Shown here: piece by piece, positions 13,787 through 22,244 of the stretch
Numbering within the stretch: position 1 is the stretch's first letter
Layout of the letters: each line of letters opens with the position of its first letter
IMG/VR virus record: IMGVR_UViG_3300049489_001005
Span: 1-24,125 of that record
Reading direction: 5' to 3' (one strand)
From: a virus
Length of the DNA: 24,125 nucleotides
The notes under the pieces: model-generated
The model's database searches: none
Seen by the model: only the letters and a program-made list of their open reading frames with translations
What the model was told of the DNA's origin: nothing
Translations under genes and position numbers: made by a program

Positions 13787-14584
13787 ATGCACAAAAACCA
13801 CAATGTTTTTCATGAGTTAGATTGGAATGCTTGGTGGAGTCAGAAATACATTAACAATATCTACGGTTTACCTCAAAACGCATTTGTCACTTTCCAGGCG
13901 GATACAGCTACCGTACACGGAATTGTTCAAGGAAATAAGATAGTTCCATTGTTACACTACAGTCCGTGTGGCATTTCACCTAAAAACGCAGAACAGCAAT
14001 ATGCGTTAAATATCCTCAAAAATCCGCACATAGCACTGAAGATACTGAATGGTTCTTCAGGATCAGGCAAAACGCTCCTGGCGTGCGCTCACGCTATGCA
14101 AACCCACAATCAAACCAACAAAAAGATCGTTATTGCCAAAAGCCTTACCCCTGTAGGGCGTGAGATTGGTTTCTTAAAGGGTGATATGAATGCCAAGGTT
14201 ATGCCGTGGCTTGGTCCGTTCATGGACAACTTTATGAAGTGTGGCTACTCGCCTGTAGATATCGAGACCATGATTGCAGAGGGGCAAATCGAGATTACTC
14301 CGATCACGTTTATTCAAGGTAGATCTATCAGTAATGCAGTAATCATTATCGATGAGGTTCAGAATCTCGACATGAACACAATCAAGCAGGTAATCACCAG
14401 AGCAGCTGATAATACCGAAGTTATTCTGTTAGGTGACCCTAGTCAGAAGTTTGAATACCGAAACCGAGACAACACTATAGAGATCCTTACAGCCAAAGCA
14501 TATGGATCTAGTATTGTCGGTGTCGCTGAACTCAAGCAAAGCGTCAGATCACCGTTGGCGAGCTGGGCTGTTGAGAATCTTTAG
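13787..14584 (+). CDS. phoH: PhoH-like P-loop ATPase
   Basis: This encodes 265 residues from ATG 13787, with agga upstream. It has Walker A GSSGSGKT (89-96), a TPVGREIGFLKGD segment (121-133) typical of PhoH proteins, Walker B IIIDE (186-190), the motif LLGDPSQ (214-220) and a C-terminal SVRSPLA arginine motif. PhoH-like proteins are common in lytic phages and belong to the superfamily 1 helicase-like ATPases; the exact phage role is unsettled (RNA metabolism or phosphate stress are proposed). It is the only + strand gene within the leftward head block, with its own promoter. Its last 41 nt overlap the 3' end of the convergent membrane-protein gene, suggesting insertion or inversion. Confidence 0.9.
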   Translation: MHKNHNVFHELDWNAWWSQKYINNIYGLPQNAFVTFQADTATVHGIVQGNKIVPLLHYSPCGISPKNAEQQYALNILKNPHIALKILNGSSGSGKTLLACAHAMQTHNQTNKKIVIAKSLTPVGREIGFLKGDMNAKVMPWLGPFMDNFMKCGYSPVDIETMIAEGQIEITPITFIQGRSISNAVIIIDEVQNLDMNTIKQVITRAADNTEVILLGDPSQKFEYRNRDNTIEILTAKAYGSSIVGVAELKQSVRSPLASWAVENL

Positions 14585-14927
14585 GCTTCCCAGTCATTGT
14601 TCGGAGGTTGTAATAACTAAGGAAATCATAAAACCTATCGACTACCTTACGGTCTCGCTTAGATAGCTTGGGCTTCAAGATAAACAGCTGATCAACCAGT
14701 TTTTGGTCATTTAAGTGCTTCATTTTATTAAGTTTTACTTGTAGCGGCAAACTTAATAAATCATTTAATATTCTAAGATCTTTTAAGTGTATGGTTAAAG
14801 CCAAAAGTTCATCAATATGAAAATGCTTAACTGCATGCATCCACTCGTCTTGAGCCTTAGTCATCAGATACGCACCTAAAATCAACACTGCGGTAAGTAA
14901 AAAGACACCTAACTCAAAATGATACAT
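14544..14927 (-). CDS. N-terminally anchored membrane protein, unknown
   Basis: This encodes 127 residues from ATG 14927, with a near-perfect aaaggagg upstream; a frame reaching 15005 starts inside the portal gene and has no such site. One transmembrane helix (about residues 4-25, FELGVFLLTAVLILGAYLM) is followed by a charged, Leu-rich helical tail (LKDLRILNDLLSLPLQVKLNKM) and a Lys/Arg-rich segment (KPKLSKRDRKVVDRF). The ribosome-binding site is partly inside an 11-bp hairpin. The gene follows the portal in the same direction and overlaps phoH at its 3' end. The function is unknown. Confidence 0.7.
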   Translation of the reverse strand: MYHFELGVFLLTAVLILGAYLMTKAQDEWMHAVKHFHIDELLALTIHLKDLRILNDLLSLPLQVKLNKMKHLNDQKLVDQLFILKPKLSKRDRKVVDRFYDFLSYYNLRTMTGKPKDSQQPSSPTVI

Positions 14928-14934
14928 AGAACCT

Positions 14935-14967
14935 CCTTTGTTGTGTTTCTTGTCGGCACAACAAAGG
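14935..14967 (-). promoter_or_regulatory. Hairpin overlapping the Shine-Dalgarno after the portal gene
   Basis: On the - strand cctttgttgtg (14967-14957) pairs perfectly with cacaacaaagg (14945-14935) around an 11-nt loop. The right arm includes the first five bases of the aaaggagg that serves ATG 14927. No U-tract follows, so translational control or a transcript-end stabiliser is more likely than termination. It starts 7 nt after the portal stop. Confidence 0.6.
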
Positions 14968-14973
14968 AAAATC

Positions 14974-16989
14974 TTAAGTGTCTTTATTGAAATCCATCCA
15001 CTCACCTAAGTAATTGCTTAGTGATTTCTTTAATTTGCGTCTTTCTTGATACTCATCAGACAGTGATTTTTCCACTTCTTCGTCAGAACCTTCTTGTTGA
15101 GGTTCCGGTTGGGCTTCTTGTTGTGGCTGGCCTTGTGCAGGTACCCCCTGCTGAGCTTGTTGTTGTTCCATTTGCATCTGTTGAGCGATCTGCTGAGTCT
15201 GTACCTCAGACTGCTCAAGCTGCAGCTGAGCCTGTTCTTGTTGTTGTTTGAGGGGAGTTACCCTCAACTGCTGGTAAGCCTGGTTCAAGTTAGGGTCAAT
15301 GATAAAGTCGTACTCAGGTCTCTTGGAGGCATTTTCTTCACCAAAGAACATCTCAAGAAACATGCCGTACTTCATGTACCGGACCACGTTTTGGTGCCAG
15401 ACTGGGTTTAGCGGAACATCTCCACCATAAGGAACAGGGTTATTCTTCTCAGAATCAGACCAAAGACTACTAAGTGTAGCTGTGGTCTGGACTTCAGCTT
15501 GCTGCCTTTGTATTGCTGAGTCACGAGTATCTTCACCAACACCAACATAAGTCAATCGATACAGCTCTTTGGCTTCAGGAAAGTTCTCGTAAATGATATC
15601 ATTCACGCCATCAAACACTACATCAAGAAGCATTCGAAGGCCGGTTTCCTCACCACGAATAATCTCTTCTTGTTTGTTGGCTTGGTTCAAACCACCTTGG
15701 CCAATCGATAGGTTACCGTAACCCATCTCTTGAGGGGAAATCTGAAATGCTGAGCAAAGGGCTCGAACAATGTGCTCTTCTAGCTGTAAGAAGCCCATAT
15801 CTTGGGGAGCCAAACTAAGTGGAACAAAGTTGACTTTAAATGGACCGCTAAGAATTGGAGTAGCGGCAGAGTTATCGTTACGTAACAGGTAGTTATGGAA
15901 GTCTCTACGGATCTGGTCCATATCCTCTGGGCCTAAGTCACTACTAGCATCGCCAGCAGTCTCAAGGCTGATAATTCCTTTGGTAGCTAATCCTTTAACA
16001 AACTGGTTACGCAGATAACCAAGGGTTTGTTGGTGGATAAAAATCATGTAAATAGCTAATTCGATTGGGGATAACGGATAACCGTTCAAATCCCAGTAAG
16101 CCTGCTTCTGGAAGTACCAGATCCTGATATCATCTTCGGTCCATACGTTGATATTCTGGCCTTCAATACGCTGCACGTAGTACTGAGGTTTTTGGTCTTC
16201 GTGTAGGTTATTCAACGCATCAGCATCGATCTTAGACGCAGGGGAAACCTCTTCACGCACCCCAAGATGCAGGTCTTGTTCTGGGTCGCCAGTATAGATG
16301 GTTTCGATTGCTAGTGGCCTGAAAAGAACAGGCAATCCAGAATCATCCCTGAATATCTGAGAGCCGCATCGACCAAAAGTAAGCAAGTTCCTTATCTGAG
16401 CAGCCACAAACTCCGGGAATGAGCACTTCTTGAAGGTTGGATCCATGCCTGAAAAGACACTATCAAGAAGCTCTTTGTCGTTATTACCGCATGTTTGCAC
16501 CCAGCGCATAATAGAGTGCATTTGCAGTTTTCTGGTGTTTTGGTGCCGCTTATATTGATCCAAGTCATCAAAATCATCTTGCTTAAGTGGATCTATCTCA
16601 GCAATTCTACAGCCTTTATCGTACTTTGACTCAGATCGTCGGCTAATAATAGTAGCTTGAGCGGTTCTTTTGCTAATGATTGCTGAAATATAAGGATCTA
16701 ACTGAGCCAGCTCTTTTTGCTCATAATCAGAAATCCGTTTATGGCCCTTAGTCTCGATACCATTAGCTGAGCGATAAAAGTCACGAGTACTAAATGCAAT
16801 TTTAGACTTGTCGTACTTTTTTGCAATATCGGTTTGCACAATCTGAGGTTGAACTGACTTTCCAAGAATCGTTGAAATATCACCGGTTATGTTTGTAAGA
16901 TTATAGGTGTCACCAATATCACCATCTCCACCGACAGAGAAGTTTATACGTTTTTTGGTATTTGGCTTTTGCTCAATATTATCGGTCAT
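14974..16989 (-). CDS. Portal protein
   Basis: This encodes 671 residues. ATG 16989 directly follows the TAA of the preceding gene. Portal features include an N-terminal wing region, KELAQLDPYISAIISKR (the DPxVxxxI-type start of portals), LLTFGRCGSQIFRD with FRPLAIETI, a stretch around YMIFIHQQTLGYLRNQFVKGLATKG, and LCSAFQISPQEMGYGNLSIGQGG, the region typical of HK97/SPP1-class portals. The C-terminus is unusually Gln-rich (about 585-640, QQQEQAQLQLEQSEVQTQQI), then acidic and basic. It forms the dodecameric ring that joins head and tail and docks the terminase. The gene lies downstream of terL in the same direction with a transcription terminator and two genes between them. At 671 residues it is longer than many portals, mainly because of the tail. 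Confidence 0.9.
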   Translation of the reverse strand: MTDNIEQKPNTKKRINFSVGGDGDIGDTYNLTNITGDISTILGKSVQPQIVQTDIAKKYDKSKIAFSTRDFYRSANGIETKGHKRISDYEQKELAQLDPYISAIISKRTAQATIISRRSESKYDKGCRIAEIDPLKQDDFDDLDQYKRHQNTRKLQMHSIMRWVQTCGNNDKELLDSVFSGMDPTFKKCSFPEFVAAQIRNLLTFGRCGSQIFRDDSGLPVLFRPLAIETIYTGDPEQDLHLGVREEVSPASKIDADALNNLHEDQKPQYYVQRIEGQNINVWTEDDIRIWYFQKQAYWDLNGYPLSPIELAIYMIFIHQQTLGYLRNQFVKGLATKGIISLETAGDASSDLGPEDMDQIRRDFHNYLLRNDNSAATPILSGPFKVNFVPLSLAPQDMGFLQLEEHIVRALCSAFQISPQEMGYGNLSIGQGGLNQANKQEEIIRGEETGLRMLLDVVFDGVNDIIYENFPEAKELYRLTYVGVGEDTRDSAIQRQQAEVQTTATLSSLWSDSEKNNPVPYGGDVPLNPVWHQNVVRYMKYGMFLEMFFGEENASKRPEYDFIIDPNLNQAYQQLRVTPLKQQQEQAQLQLEQSEVQTQQIAQQMQMEQQQAQQGVPAQGQPQQEAQPEPQQEGSDEEVEKSLSDEYQERRKLKKSLSNYLGEWMDFNKDT

Positions 16990-17205
16990 TTATAACCCCA
17001 ATTTATTCAGGATAATCTTACTGGTCCAAGATATGATCTGGTCCTGCGTCATATCCTTGATATCACCCTTAATAATCTTTTTAGCTAAAGCTTGAGTAAT
17101 ATCAAGAGCTTTTGAAACCTTACTGGCTGTAGTTAGATCGTTCTTATTTAGAAGCCCAACTAGCACGTTGTAGCACATTACACGTGTTTGTTCTTTATTG
17201 CTCAT
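16990..17205 (-). CDS. Small helical protein ahead of portal, unknown
   Basis: This encodes 71 residues. ATG 17205 overlaps the preceding stop (ATGA), and its own TAA abuts the portal ATG, so the three genes are translationally coupled. The sequence is helical with an HTH-like pattern (TTASKVSKALDITQALAKKIIKGD), then DMTQDQIISWTSKIILNKL. It could be a small DNA-binding or assembly factor; no family is recognised. Confidence 0.65.
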   Translation of the reverse strand: MSNKEQTRVMCYNVLVGLLNKNDLTTASKVSKALDITQALAKKIIKGDIKDMTQDQIISWTSKIILNKLGL

Positions 17206-18179
17206 CCGATGATCCTTCCGTATTGAACCGAAATTACTGCTTCTGTTACAGGATCGTCGTTTCTTGCTTGGATTCGGTAAGAGGATGGTGACTCTAAAAC
17301 CACAACCTCAGGCCCCATAAGACTTTTAGCTGCCCACTCGACCTGAGCATCGTACCTGAGCGATATCTTGGTAGAAGCTCGTGCATGCAAGAAGCCTATC
17401 AAATAATCGTAAACAGTCAAATTATTGGTACCATAAAGTACGGTCTCGCCATACCCAAAAGGGTTTACGATCTCGATGTAATCAGGAGAAACGTCAACAA
17501 CATCAAACTTACCGTGATTGCTTGGGTTAATTCCAGACCCAGAAATAGATATGGTGTCGCCAATCTTAATAGGTCCAGCCGAGTAAGCTCTTAAAGCAAA
17601 AGCAAAATCAGCGCCAAGGGTAATTGCGGTATCAAGACTAGCTGTTCCATTATCAACAATATCTATGTAATTCGCACCCTTAGCCTGGATAAGAAAGCTT
17701 CGCCCCTGGTTGTTTACATTAAAAGGCGAGATGAATGCGTCCGTGCTTTTCTCGAACTTAAGGTAGTCTCCGTTGACCACCGAACCCAAACTAAACGCAG
17801 TGCCCGATGATTGCGTGATTCTAAGCACGTATGGCGTGATTCGAGTCATATCGACCACGGTATCAGCGGCCCCACCGATATTGCGGTTTACCCTAAAAGC
17901 GGGGTTTAGGCCGGTTCCTGTCCACTTTATCCTGACGTTATCGCCACTTGCAGCATATCTGTCAAACAGTATTTGAGTTGTTGAATCCCAGCCAAGAGCC
18001 CTAGAGGTAACGGCAATATCTTTAACCTCGCCAGGAGCCAGGTACACTCTGTGAGAGGTGTCATGACTTACTTGAACCCCAGCAATCGAGATAGATAGGT
18101 CTGGTAGTTTTACCTTTGGGTTTTTATCGCTTTGATCTTCGTAGACTATAAGAGAGTAGTTTAGATTCAAATAAGGCAT
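17202..18179 (-). CDS. Beta-rich structural protein, unknown
   Basis: This encodes 325 residues from ATG 18179. A GTG at 18242 would lie inside the terminator 18214-18258, so the shorter form is preferred, although its Shine-Dalgarno is weak. The protein is beta-rich with Gly/Asn turns: an N-terminal PYLNLNYSLIVYED strand pair, VYLAPGEVKDIAVTSRAL, then modules around SLGSVVNGDYLKFEKSTDAF and GPIKIGDTISISGSGINPSNHG. The latter resemble the GD-T-x-x-G repeats in phage tail or decoration proteins. The C-terminus ends AVISVQYGRIIG. It is the first gene after the terminator and is coupled to the genes leading to the portal. Head decoration, completion or tail protein are possible. Confidence 0.65.
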   Translation of the reverse strand: MPYLNLNYSLIVYEDQSDKNPKVKLPDLSISIAGVQVSHDTSHRVYLAPGEVKDIAVTSRALGWDSTTQILFDRYAASGDNVRIKWTGTGLNPAFRVNRNIGGAADTVVDMTRITPYVLRITQSSGTAFSLGSVVNGDYLKFEKSTDAFISPFNVNNQGRSFLIQAKGANYIDIVDNGTASLDTAITLGADFAFALRAYSAGPIKIGDTISISGSGINPSNHGKFDVVDVSPDYIEIVNPFGYGETVLYGTNNLTVYDYLIGFLHARASTKISLRYDAQVEWAAKSLMGPEVVVLESPSSYRIQARNDDPVTEAVISVQYGRIIG

Positions 18180-18199
18180 ATTAATCTCATAAGTTGTTG

Positions 18200-18205
18200 A
18201 TTTTA
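18200..18205 (-). promoter_or_regulatory. TAAAAT box after the bidirectional terminator
   Basis: On the - strand the terminator's U-run is followed within 6 nt by TAAAAT, 20 nt before ATG 18179. The position and hexamer match those at 2261-2266. No -35 is evident because that region lies in the terminator stem. Confidence 0.3.
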
Positions 18206-18213
18206 CGGTAAAA

Positions 18214-18258
18214 ACACAAAGACCCAGCAATAATTTTATCACTGTCAGGTCTTTGTGT
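18214..18258 (-). terminator. Terminator between lipoprotein and beta-rich genes
   Basis: Bases 18214-18224 (acacaaagacc) pair perfectly with 18248-18258 (ggtctttgtgt) around a 23-nt loop. On the - strand five U follow the stem, giving an intrinsic terminator 20 nt after the lipoprotein stop. On the + strand a short T-run (18262-18266) also follows, so it may act both ways. Confidence 0.7.
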
Positions 18259-18277
18259 CAATTTTTAAGCAAATCAA

Positions 18278-19603
18278 CTATTTACAAACAATATTAACGC
18301 CTTCGGCATTAATCGTAGCAAAACTGGCGGTTGCACTGGTTTGATCATAGCAAATATCACCGTTTGCCTTGATGCGGAAATTGTAGGCTTGGGTTCCTAG
18401 GTTAGTCTGCCTGACTGCAGAGTCAGCTCCGTTAGCGGTTACCCATACGGTGCCAAGCCCACGACCATTAACTCTGCGGACAATTCCCCAGGTGCTTCCT
18501 AAGGTACCGCTGCTTGTAGCTGTTTTTGAGACAGTGATAGTAAAACTAGAAACTGTAGAGCTGCTTACCAAAAACTCACCAGTAAGATGTCCGCTAGCCA
18601 AACCACGACCGCTACCTAACCCAGATAGCTCAATAGTGTCACCGTTATTTAAGCCAAGCGAACTGGTGTGGGTACCGGATCCAGCAGATGAGGTGTTTAC
18701 CAGTGAGCCTGTTGGTGTTACAGACAAACTAAAGGTGTTGGCTGTTGCAGATCTGACGTAATATACTGTATTTACTGTTAGTCCTGTTGGTAAAGCTCCA
18801 GATGTACTGAACATAACCGTATCACCATTAGACCTTCCATGGCCAGTCCAAGTTACTACAGCTGGGCTAGCATTAGAGATTGTCACCGTAGCTGTCGGTT
18901 TACTGACAGTTAACGTAGCGCTACCGTTAGTTGCTGTCAATGGATTGCTGTTAAGAGACAGCCAAGAAGTAAATGCCTCAAGATAGCCATTGATTCGTGT
19001 TTTATCAACTCGACGAAGTAATGTTTCATAAATAGGACCAGCCGACACATTCTCCTCGCCTATTGATATGCTATTCATTCCTCCACTGATACTACCACTA
19101 ATACTAGCGATCTGAGCGTTAATAGTAGTGACACTATTCTGCAATGTGGTGATATTGTTGGTGATTGTGGTAATACTACTGTTAATCGTAGCGATACTTG
19201 CCTCAACCGACTCGATGCTAGTAACAGAACTAGCTAATTGATCATTGGTAGTATTAATTTTGTCTTGTAGGATGCCTGCGTATGTCTGCAGGGCAGCTAA
19301 GTTTTTAGCCATAAGCTCAGCATTAGCGTACTGAGCAATACTACAAATCTTACGGACAAGCGCATCGGCAGTCTCACCGGCATTTTGGCAGGTAGCAAAA
19401 TCAGACATAACAAGGCTCTGTATGCTGTCTACCACGCCCTGTAAGCGAAGCAGCTCTTTTCGAAGCACTTCAGTCTGTTCTGGAGGAGTACCAGTCCTCG
19501 TTTCAATTGTAGTATCGCTACCACATCCAGCAATTAAAAATACCTGGGCAATAACCGACAAAGCTAAGATAACACCTAAAACATACACATAAAGTCTACT
19601 CAT
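18278..19603 (-). CDS. Phage-encoded lipoprotein with coiled coil and beta domains
   Basis: This encodes 441 residues from ATG 19603, with aaggag upstream, 9 nt after terL. The N-terminus is a hydrophobic signal ending in a lipobox (IAGC, Cys27), predicting lipid attachment to a membrane. Residues about 40-165 form a long coiled coil with repeats (SSVTSIESVEASIATINSSI, TTITNNITTLQNS). A Ser/Gly stretch and a VRRVDKTRINGYLEAFTSWL helix follow. Then comes a WTGHGRSNGDTVMFSTSGAL to SVTPTGSLVNTSSAGSGTHT domain of the kind repeated in phage tail proteins, and a C-terminal beta domain with paired Cys (DICYDQT and NIVCK). Possible roles are a cell-surface protein that blocks superinfection or a membrane-anchored assembly factor. 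This is inference; a lipoprotein in a packaging operon is unusual. Confidence 0.75.
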   Translation of the reverse strand: MSRLYVYVLGVILALSVIAQVFLIAGCGSDTTIETRTGTPPEQTEVLRKELLRLQGVVDSIQSLVMSDFATCQNAGETADALVRKICSIAQYANAELMAKNLAALQTYAGILQDKINTTNDQLASSVTSIESVEASIATINSSITTITNNITTLQNSVTTINAQIASISGSISGGMNSISIGEENVSAGPIYETLLRRVDKTRINGYLEAFTSWLSLNSNPLTATNGSATLTVSKPTATVTISNASPAVVTWTGHGRSNGDTVMFSTSGALPTGLTVNTVYYVRSATANTFSLSVTPTGSLVNTSSAGSGTHTSSLGLNNGDTIELSGLGSGRGLASGHLTGEFLVSSSTVSSFTITVSKTATSSGTLGSTWGIVRRVNGRGLGTVWVTANGADSAVRQTNLGTQAYNFRIKANGDICYDQTSATASFATINAEGVNIVCK

Positions 19604-19612
19604 AATAACTCC

Positions 19613-21646
19613 TTAAAAACGTATTTTAGTTCTTCCACGGTTAATACCGTTGGTCGAGTCTACCTTCTTATCGGCAGGATTGGCAATACTTACAGAAAAA
19701 TTTTCACTATAATAATCAGAAACTTGCCTAACTAGCTGATTTTTGTCGTCAAAAAGCTTTTTAGCAGTATTGATTTCTTCTGGGTTACCAGTCTTCATCT
19801 TATCTACAATATCGCTTGCGTCCGGAGACTGAGCAAAAGAGTAGGAAGATTTAGACTCAGCAATAAACGGAGCCAGCATGTACCGCATAGCATCGAGAGG
19901 GTGAGTATACTGATTGTCGGCAAACTTAGACATATCCCAGCCAGTAGTGGGAGATTTATGGTGCGTCCATTTAGACATACAGTTAGCTGTATATAGGTTT
20001 CCCTGCTCTTTGCCGATAATCTGCGTCCCATAGTCAGCAGAGTCATCTAGTATCATGAAAGACGATTGCTGGGTAACTGGGTTCCACAACAAACCTCGAA
20101 TGAAAGATACTCCAACATCAATATGCAATTTCGACTTACTGTAAACAGGGATATTGTACTTCTGGAAGTAGGTTGGTGAAGACTTATCAGCCATATCGGG
20201 AGCAACCCAATCCACTGGCATCGATGGGTAAATATTCTCAGCAATCCAGCTTGCCCACACATGGTTAGCGTGGTCTAACGCCCAGTAAGTGTGTATAATT
20301 GCAGCTTTTTTAAGCTTAGGGTGCCAACCACCAACCACAATTACCGCAGGATCCGGGTTATACCCAAAGTCCACGCCAGCAATCATTGTCCATCCTGCGG
20401 CCTTCATACCCTGAAAGATATCGATTTTGGTAGGGGTAATAGCCCGAATTTGAGCCGCTGTGCCACCTTCATGGATAAGATGACTTAACTCATCCTCGCT
20501 TAAATTGTCTGGATTAAAGTTACTTCCAGTAGCCCATTCATAAAAATCAACAGGATCGGACATATGCTTCCTGGTGCTAAAAGTTTTAAAGACAATCCCT
20601 GTAGACTCAGGTTTCCAGTTCAAAGATTGTGCAATAATAACAGCAGGATCGCCTACGTTCTCTAAAATATCACCAACAAACTCTCTGGTCCTAAGCATGG
20701 AGCTATCTCCACGTTGCTTAACGGACCTACCTTGGCACGCCACAAATGCAGGGCAAGTTTTACATCCTTCCCAGGCAGAGATTGGTTTGTATTGGTTTTG
20801 AGAGCTTGGCGGCATTGATTTAAAGTTTTGCTCTCCCCAGATTACATCCAAACTCTCTGTGTGCAGAAACGCCATCTGAGGACCAAACTCTGGCTTGTGA
20901 ATCTCAGGTAAACATTTCTCCATGAAGTCAGCGTGAGACCACTTATGGAGCTTGGTTCTACCTTTGTTATTGGTTGATTCCGCTTGGTCCATTAGTTTCT
21001 GAATCGGACCGTCATTAGTTTTTCTAGAGGATAAATACACAAATACTGGAGAGAACTTATTGTGTCGTTCAGGGTCAGCAACAAACGCAACCTCAGATAA
21101 GATCTCTTGTGGAGTTAAGTCTACTTCGTCTAAAGTTAGACAACTGGCTCTAGGGCTATTAGCTCCCTTCTTAGTAGCTGTAACTACTCGTAAAATTGCC
21201 TCATGTCTAGGGGTTAAATCATTGGGAGGTAAATTAACAAACCGCTTTATTCGGACGTTATCGGTTTTACGGTATTGCGCTAAACCTGGAATAGACATAT
21301 AAGAGTCTAGATACCTGATAGCGGTAAGAGATTGGTCAATAATTGCAGCTATATGGGCACCGTCTCTACGCATGTGCAGTAACGACAAGAACTGAATCAG
21401 AGATGCATCCACAGTCTTTGCTGCGTTACGTGAAGCTGCAATAACATGCCGTGTAGGACCCTTATTGGTTAGCATCACTTTATAGACGCCCCATACCGCT
21501 TTTAAAGCGGAAGATGTAGAGTCTTCATCCACAACATCCCACGGCAGAGAGATATTTAACCACTCCCTAATAAATCGATCCAACTCTTCCACAGTTTGTT
21601 TTGGTTCAAACAAACTTTTCATTTTTCTAAACTCTGCCTGATCCAT
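19613..21646 (-). CDS. terL: Terminase large subunit
   Basis: ATG 21646 is chosen because gagg lies 6 nt upstream, giving 677 residues; ATG 21658, 12 nt earlier, overlaps the preceding gene and lacks a site. The ATPase has an atypical Walker A (AASRNAAKT, 70-78) and Walker B LTLDEVD (170-176). The nuclease has AGVDFGYNPDPAVIVVGGW (Asp426 first acid), WVAPDMADKSS and YTHPLDAMRYML (last acid). The enzyme cuts concatemeric DNA and pumps it through the portal. Between the domains is WEGCKTCPAFVACQGRS, a Cys triad (295, 298, 304) that looks metal-binding and is not a core terminase element. It follows the probable terS by 1 nt and precedes the lipoprotein gene. Confidence 0.92.
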   Translation of the reverse strand: MDQAEFRKMKSLFEPKQTVEELDRFIREWLNISLPWDVVDEDSTSSALKAVWGVYKVMLTNKGPTRHVIAASRNAAKTVDASLIQFLSLLHMRRDGAHIAAIIDQSLTAIRYLDSYMSIPGLAQYRKTDNVRIKRFVNLPPNDLTPRHEAILRVVTATKKGANSPRASCLTLDEVDLTPQEILSEVAFVADPERHNKFSPVFVYLSSRKTNDGPIQKLMDQAESTNNKGRTKLHKWSHADFMEKCLPEIHKPEFGPQMAFLHTESLDVIWGEQNFKSMPPSSQNQYKPISAWEGCKTCPAFVACQGRSVKQRGDSSMLRTREFVGDILENVGDPAVIIAQSLNWKPESTGIVFKTFSTRKHMSDPVDFYEWATGSNFNPDNLSEDELSHLIHEGGTAAQIRAITPTKIDIFQGMKAAGWTMIAGVDFGYNPDPAVIVVGGWHPKLKKAAIIHTYWALDHANHVWASWIAENIYPSMPVDWVAPDMADKSSPTYFQKYNIPVYSKSKLHIDVGVSFIRGLLWNPVTQQSSFMILDDSADYGTQIIGKEQGNLYTANCMSKWTHHKSPTTGWDMSKFADNQYTHPLDAMRYMLAPFIAESKSSYSFAQSPDASDIVDKMKTGNPEEINTAKKLFDDKNQLVRQVSDYYSENFSVSIANPADKKVDSTNGINRGRTKIRF

Positions 21647-21647
21647 C

Positions 21648-22244
21648 TCAGTCCTCATCCAATTCGGCTATCATCTCCGCTCGCTTAGGATCTTCTGGTA
21701 ATTTGGGAGGCTCTTTGGTCTCACTCCCTTGATTAATTTGCACGTTCTGAGCATGCACCACGGTAGTAGGTTTATCGGGTGGAGGAGCGGCACCATTAAC
21801 GCTTGATACCAGATTAATAAGCTTCTCAAGAGATCCCTGGGATGAGGGTATCAAAGCACAATCCTTTGCTTGACGCTTCCCAGCGATAACTTCACCTAAC
21901 TCTTTTTGGTAAGAAACAAAAGTAGCTATAAGTACCGAATTTACAAGCTCTTTTTGCAAGAACAGTGGCATGTTGGTAACATTACCTTGGGTGATCAATA
22001 TTCTTGCTTTAGTGGCCCATTTGTAGTTAATGGCTGTAACCATAATTACATCTTTTGGCCAGTTGGTTTTAGCAGCAATAGCATCGATATCGTACCCGCT
22101 AGCATAGAGCAGGAATAGTCCTTGCTCCTTGTCAGGCGATAATGGAGCTAAACCTTGTTTGCCATTAATTGACAACAAACGCTGAACCTCGGTCTTTGAT
22201 AGACCAAGGTCATTTTCTTGAATCAATGTCTTAAGATCACTCAT
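21648..22244 (-). CDS. Probable terminase small subunit
   Basis: This encodes 198 residues. Its start overlaps the preceding gene by 8 nt, so it is probably coupled. Residues about 36-80 (DKEQGLFLLYASGYDIDAIAAKTNW) form a helix-turn-helix of the kind that recognises packaging sites. A helical middle follows (LQKELVNSVLIATFVSYQKE), then a Pro-rich, acidic tail (AAPPPDKP, KLPEDPKRAEMIAELDED) of the type that contacts TerL. The position directly before terL supports the call. Small terminases diverge strongly, so the evidence is fold-like pattern and position. Confidence 0.65.
   Translation of the reverse strand: MSDLKTLIQENDLGLSKTEVQRLLSINGKQGLAPLSPDKEQGLFLLYASGYDIDAIAAKTNWPKDVIMVTAINYKWATKARILITQGNVTNMPLFLQKELVNSVLIATFVSYQKELGEVIAGKRQAKDCALIPSSQGSLEKLINLVSSVNGAAPPPDKPTTVVHAQNVQINQGSETKEPPKLPEDPKRAEMIAELDED

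Noticed and set aside
18180-18242. GTG 18242 as start of the beta-rich gene
   Set aside because: It lies inside the terminator stem-loop; ATG 18179 is more consistent with transcription after it.
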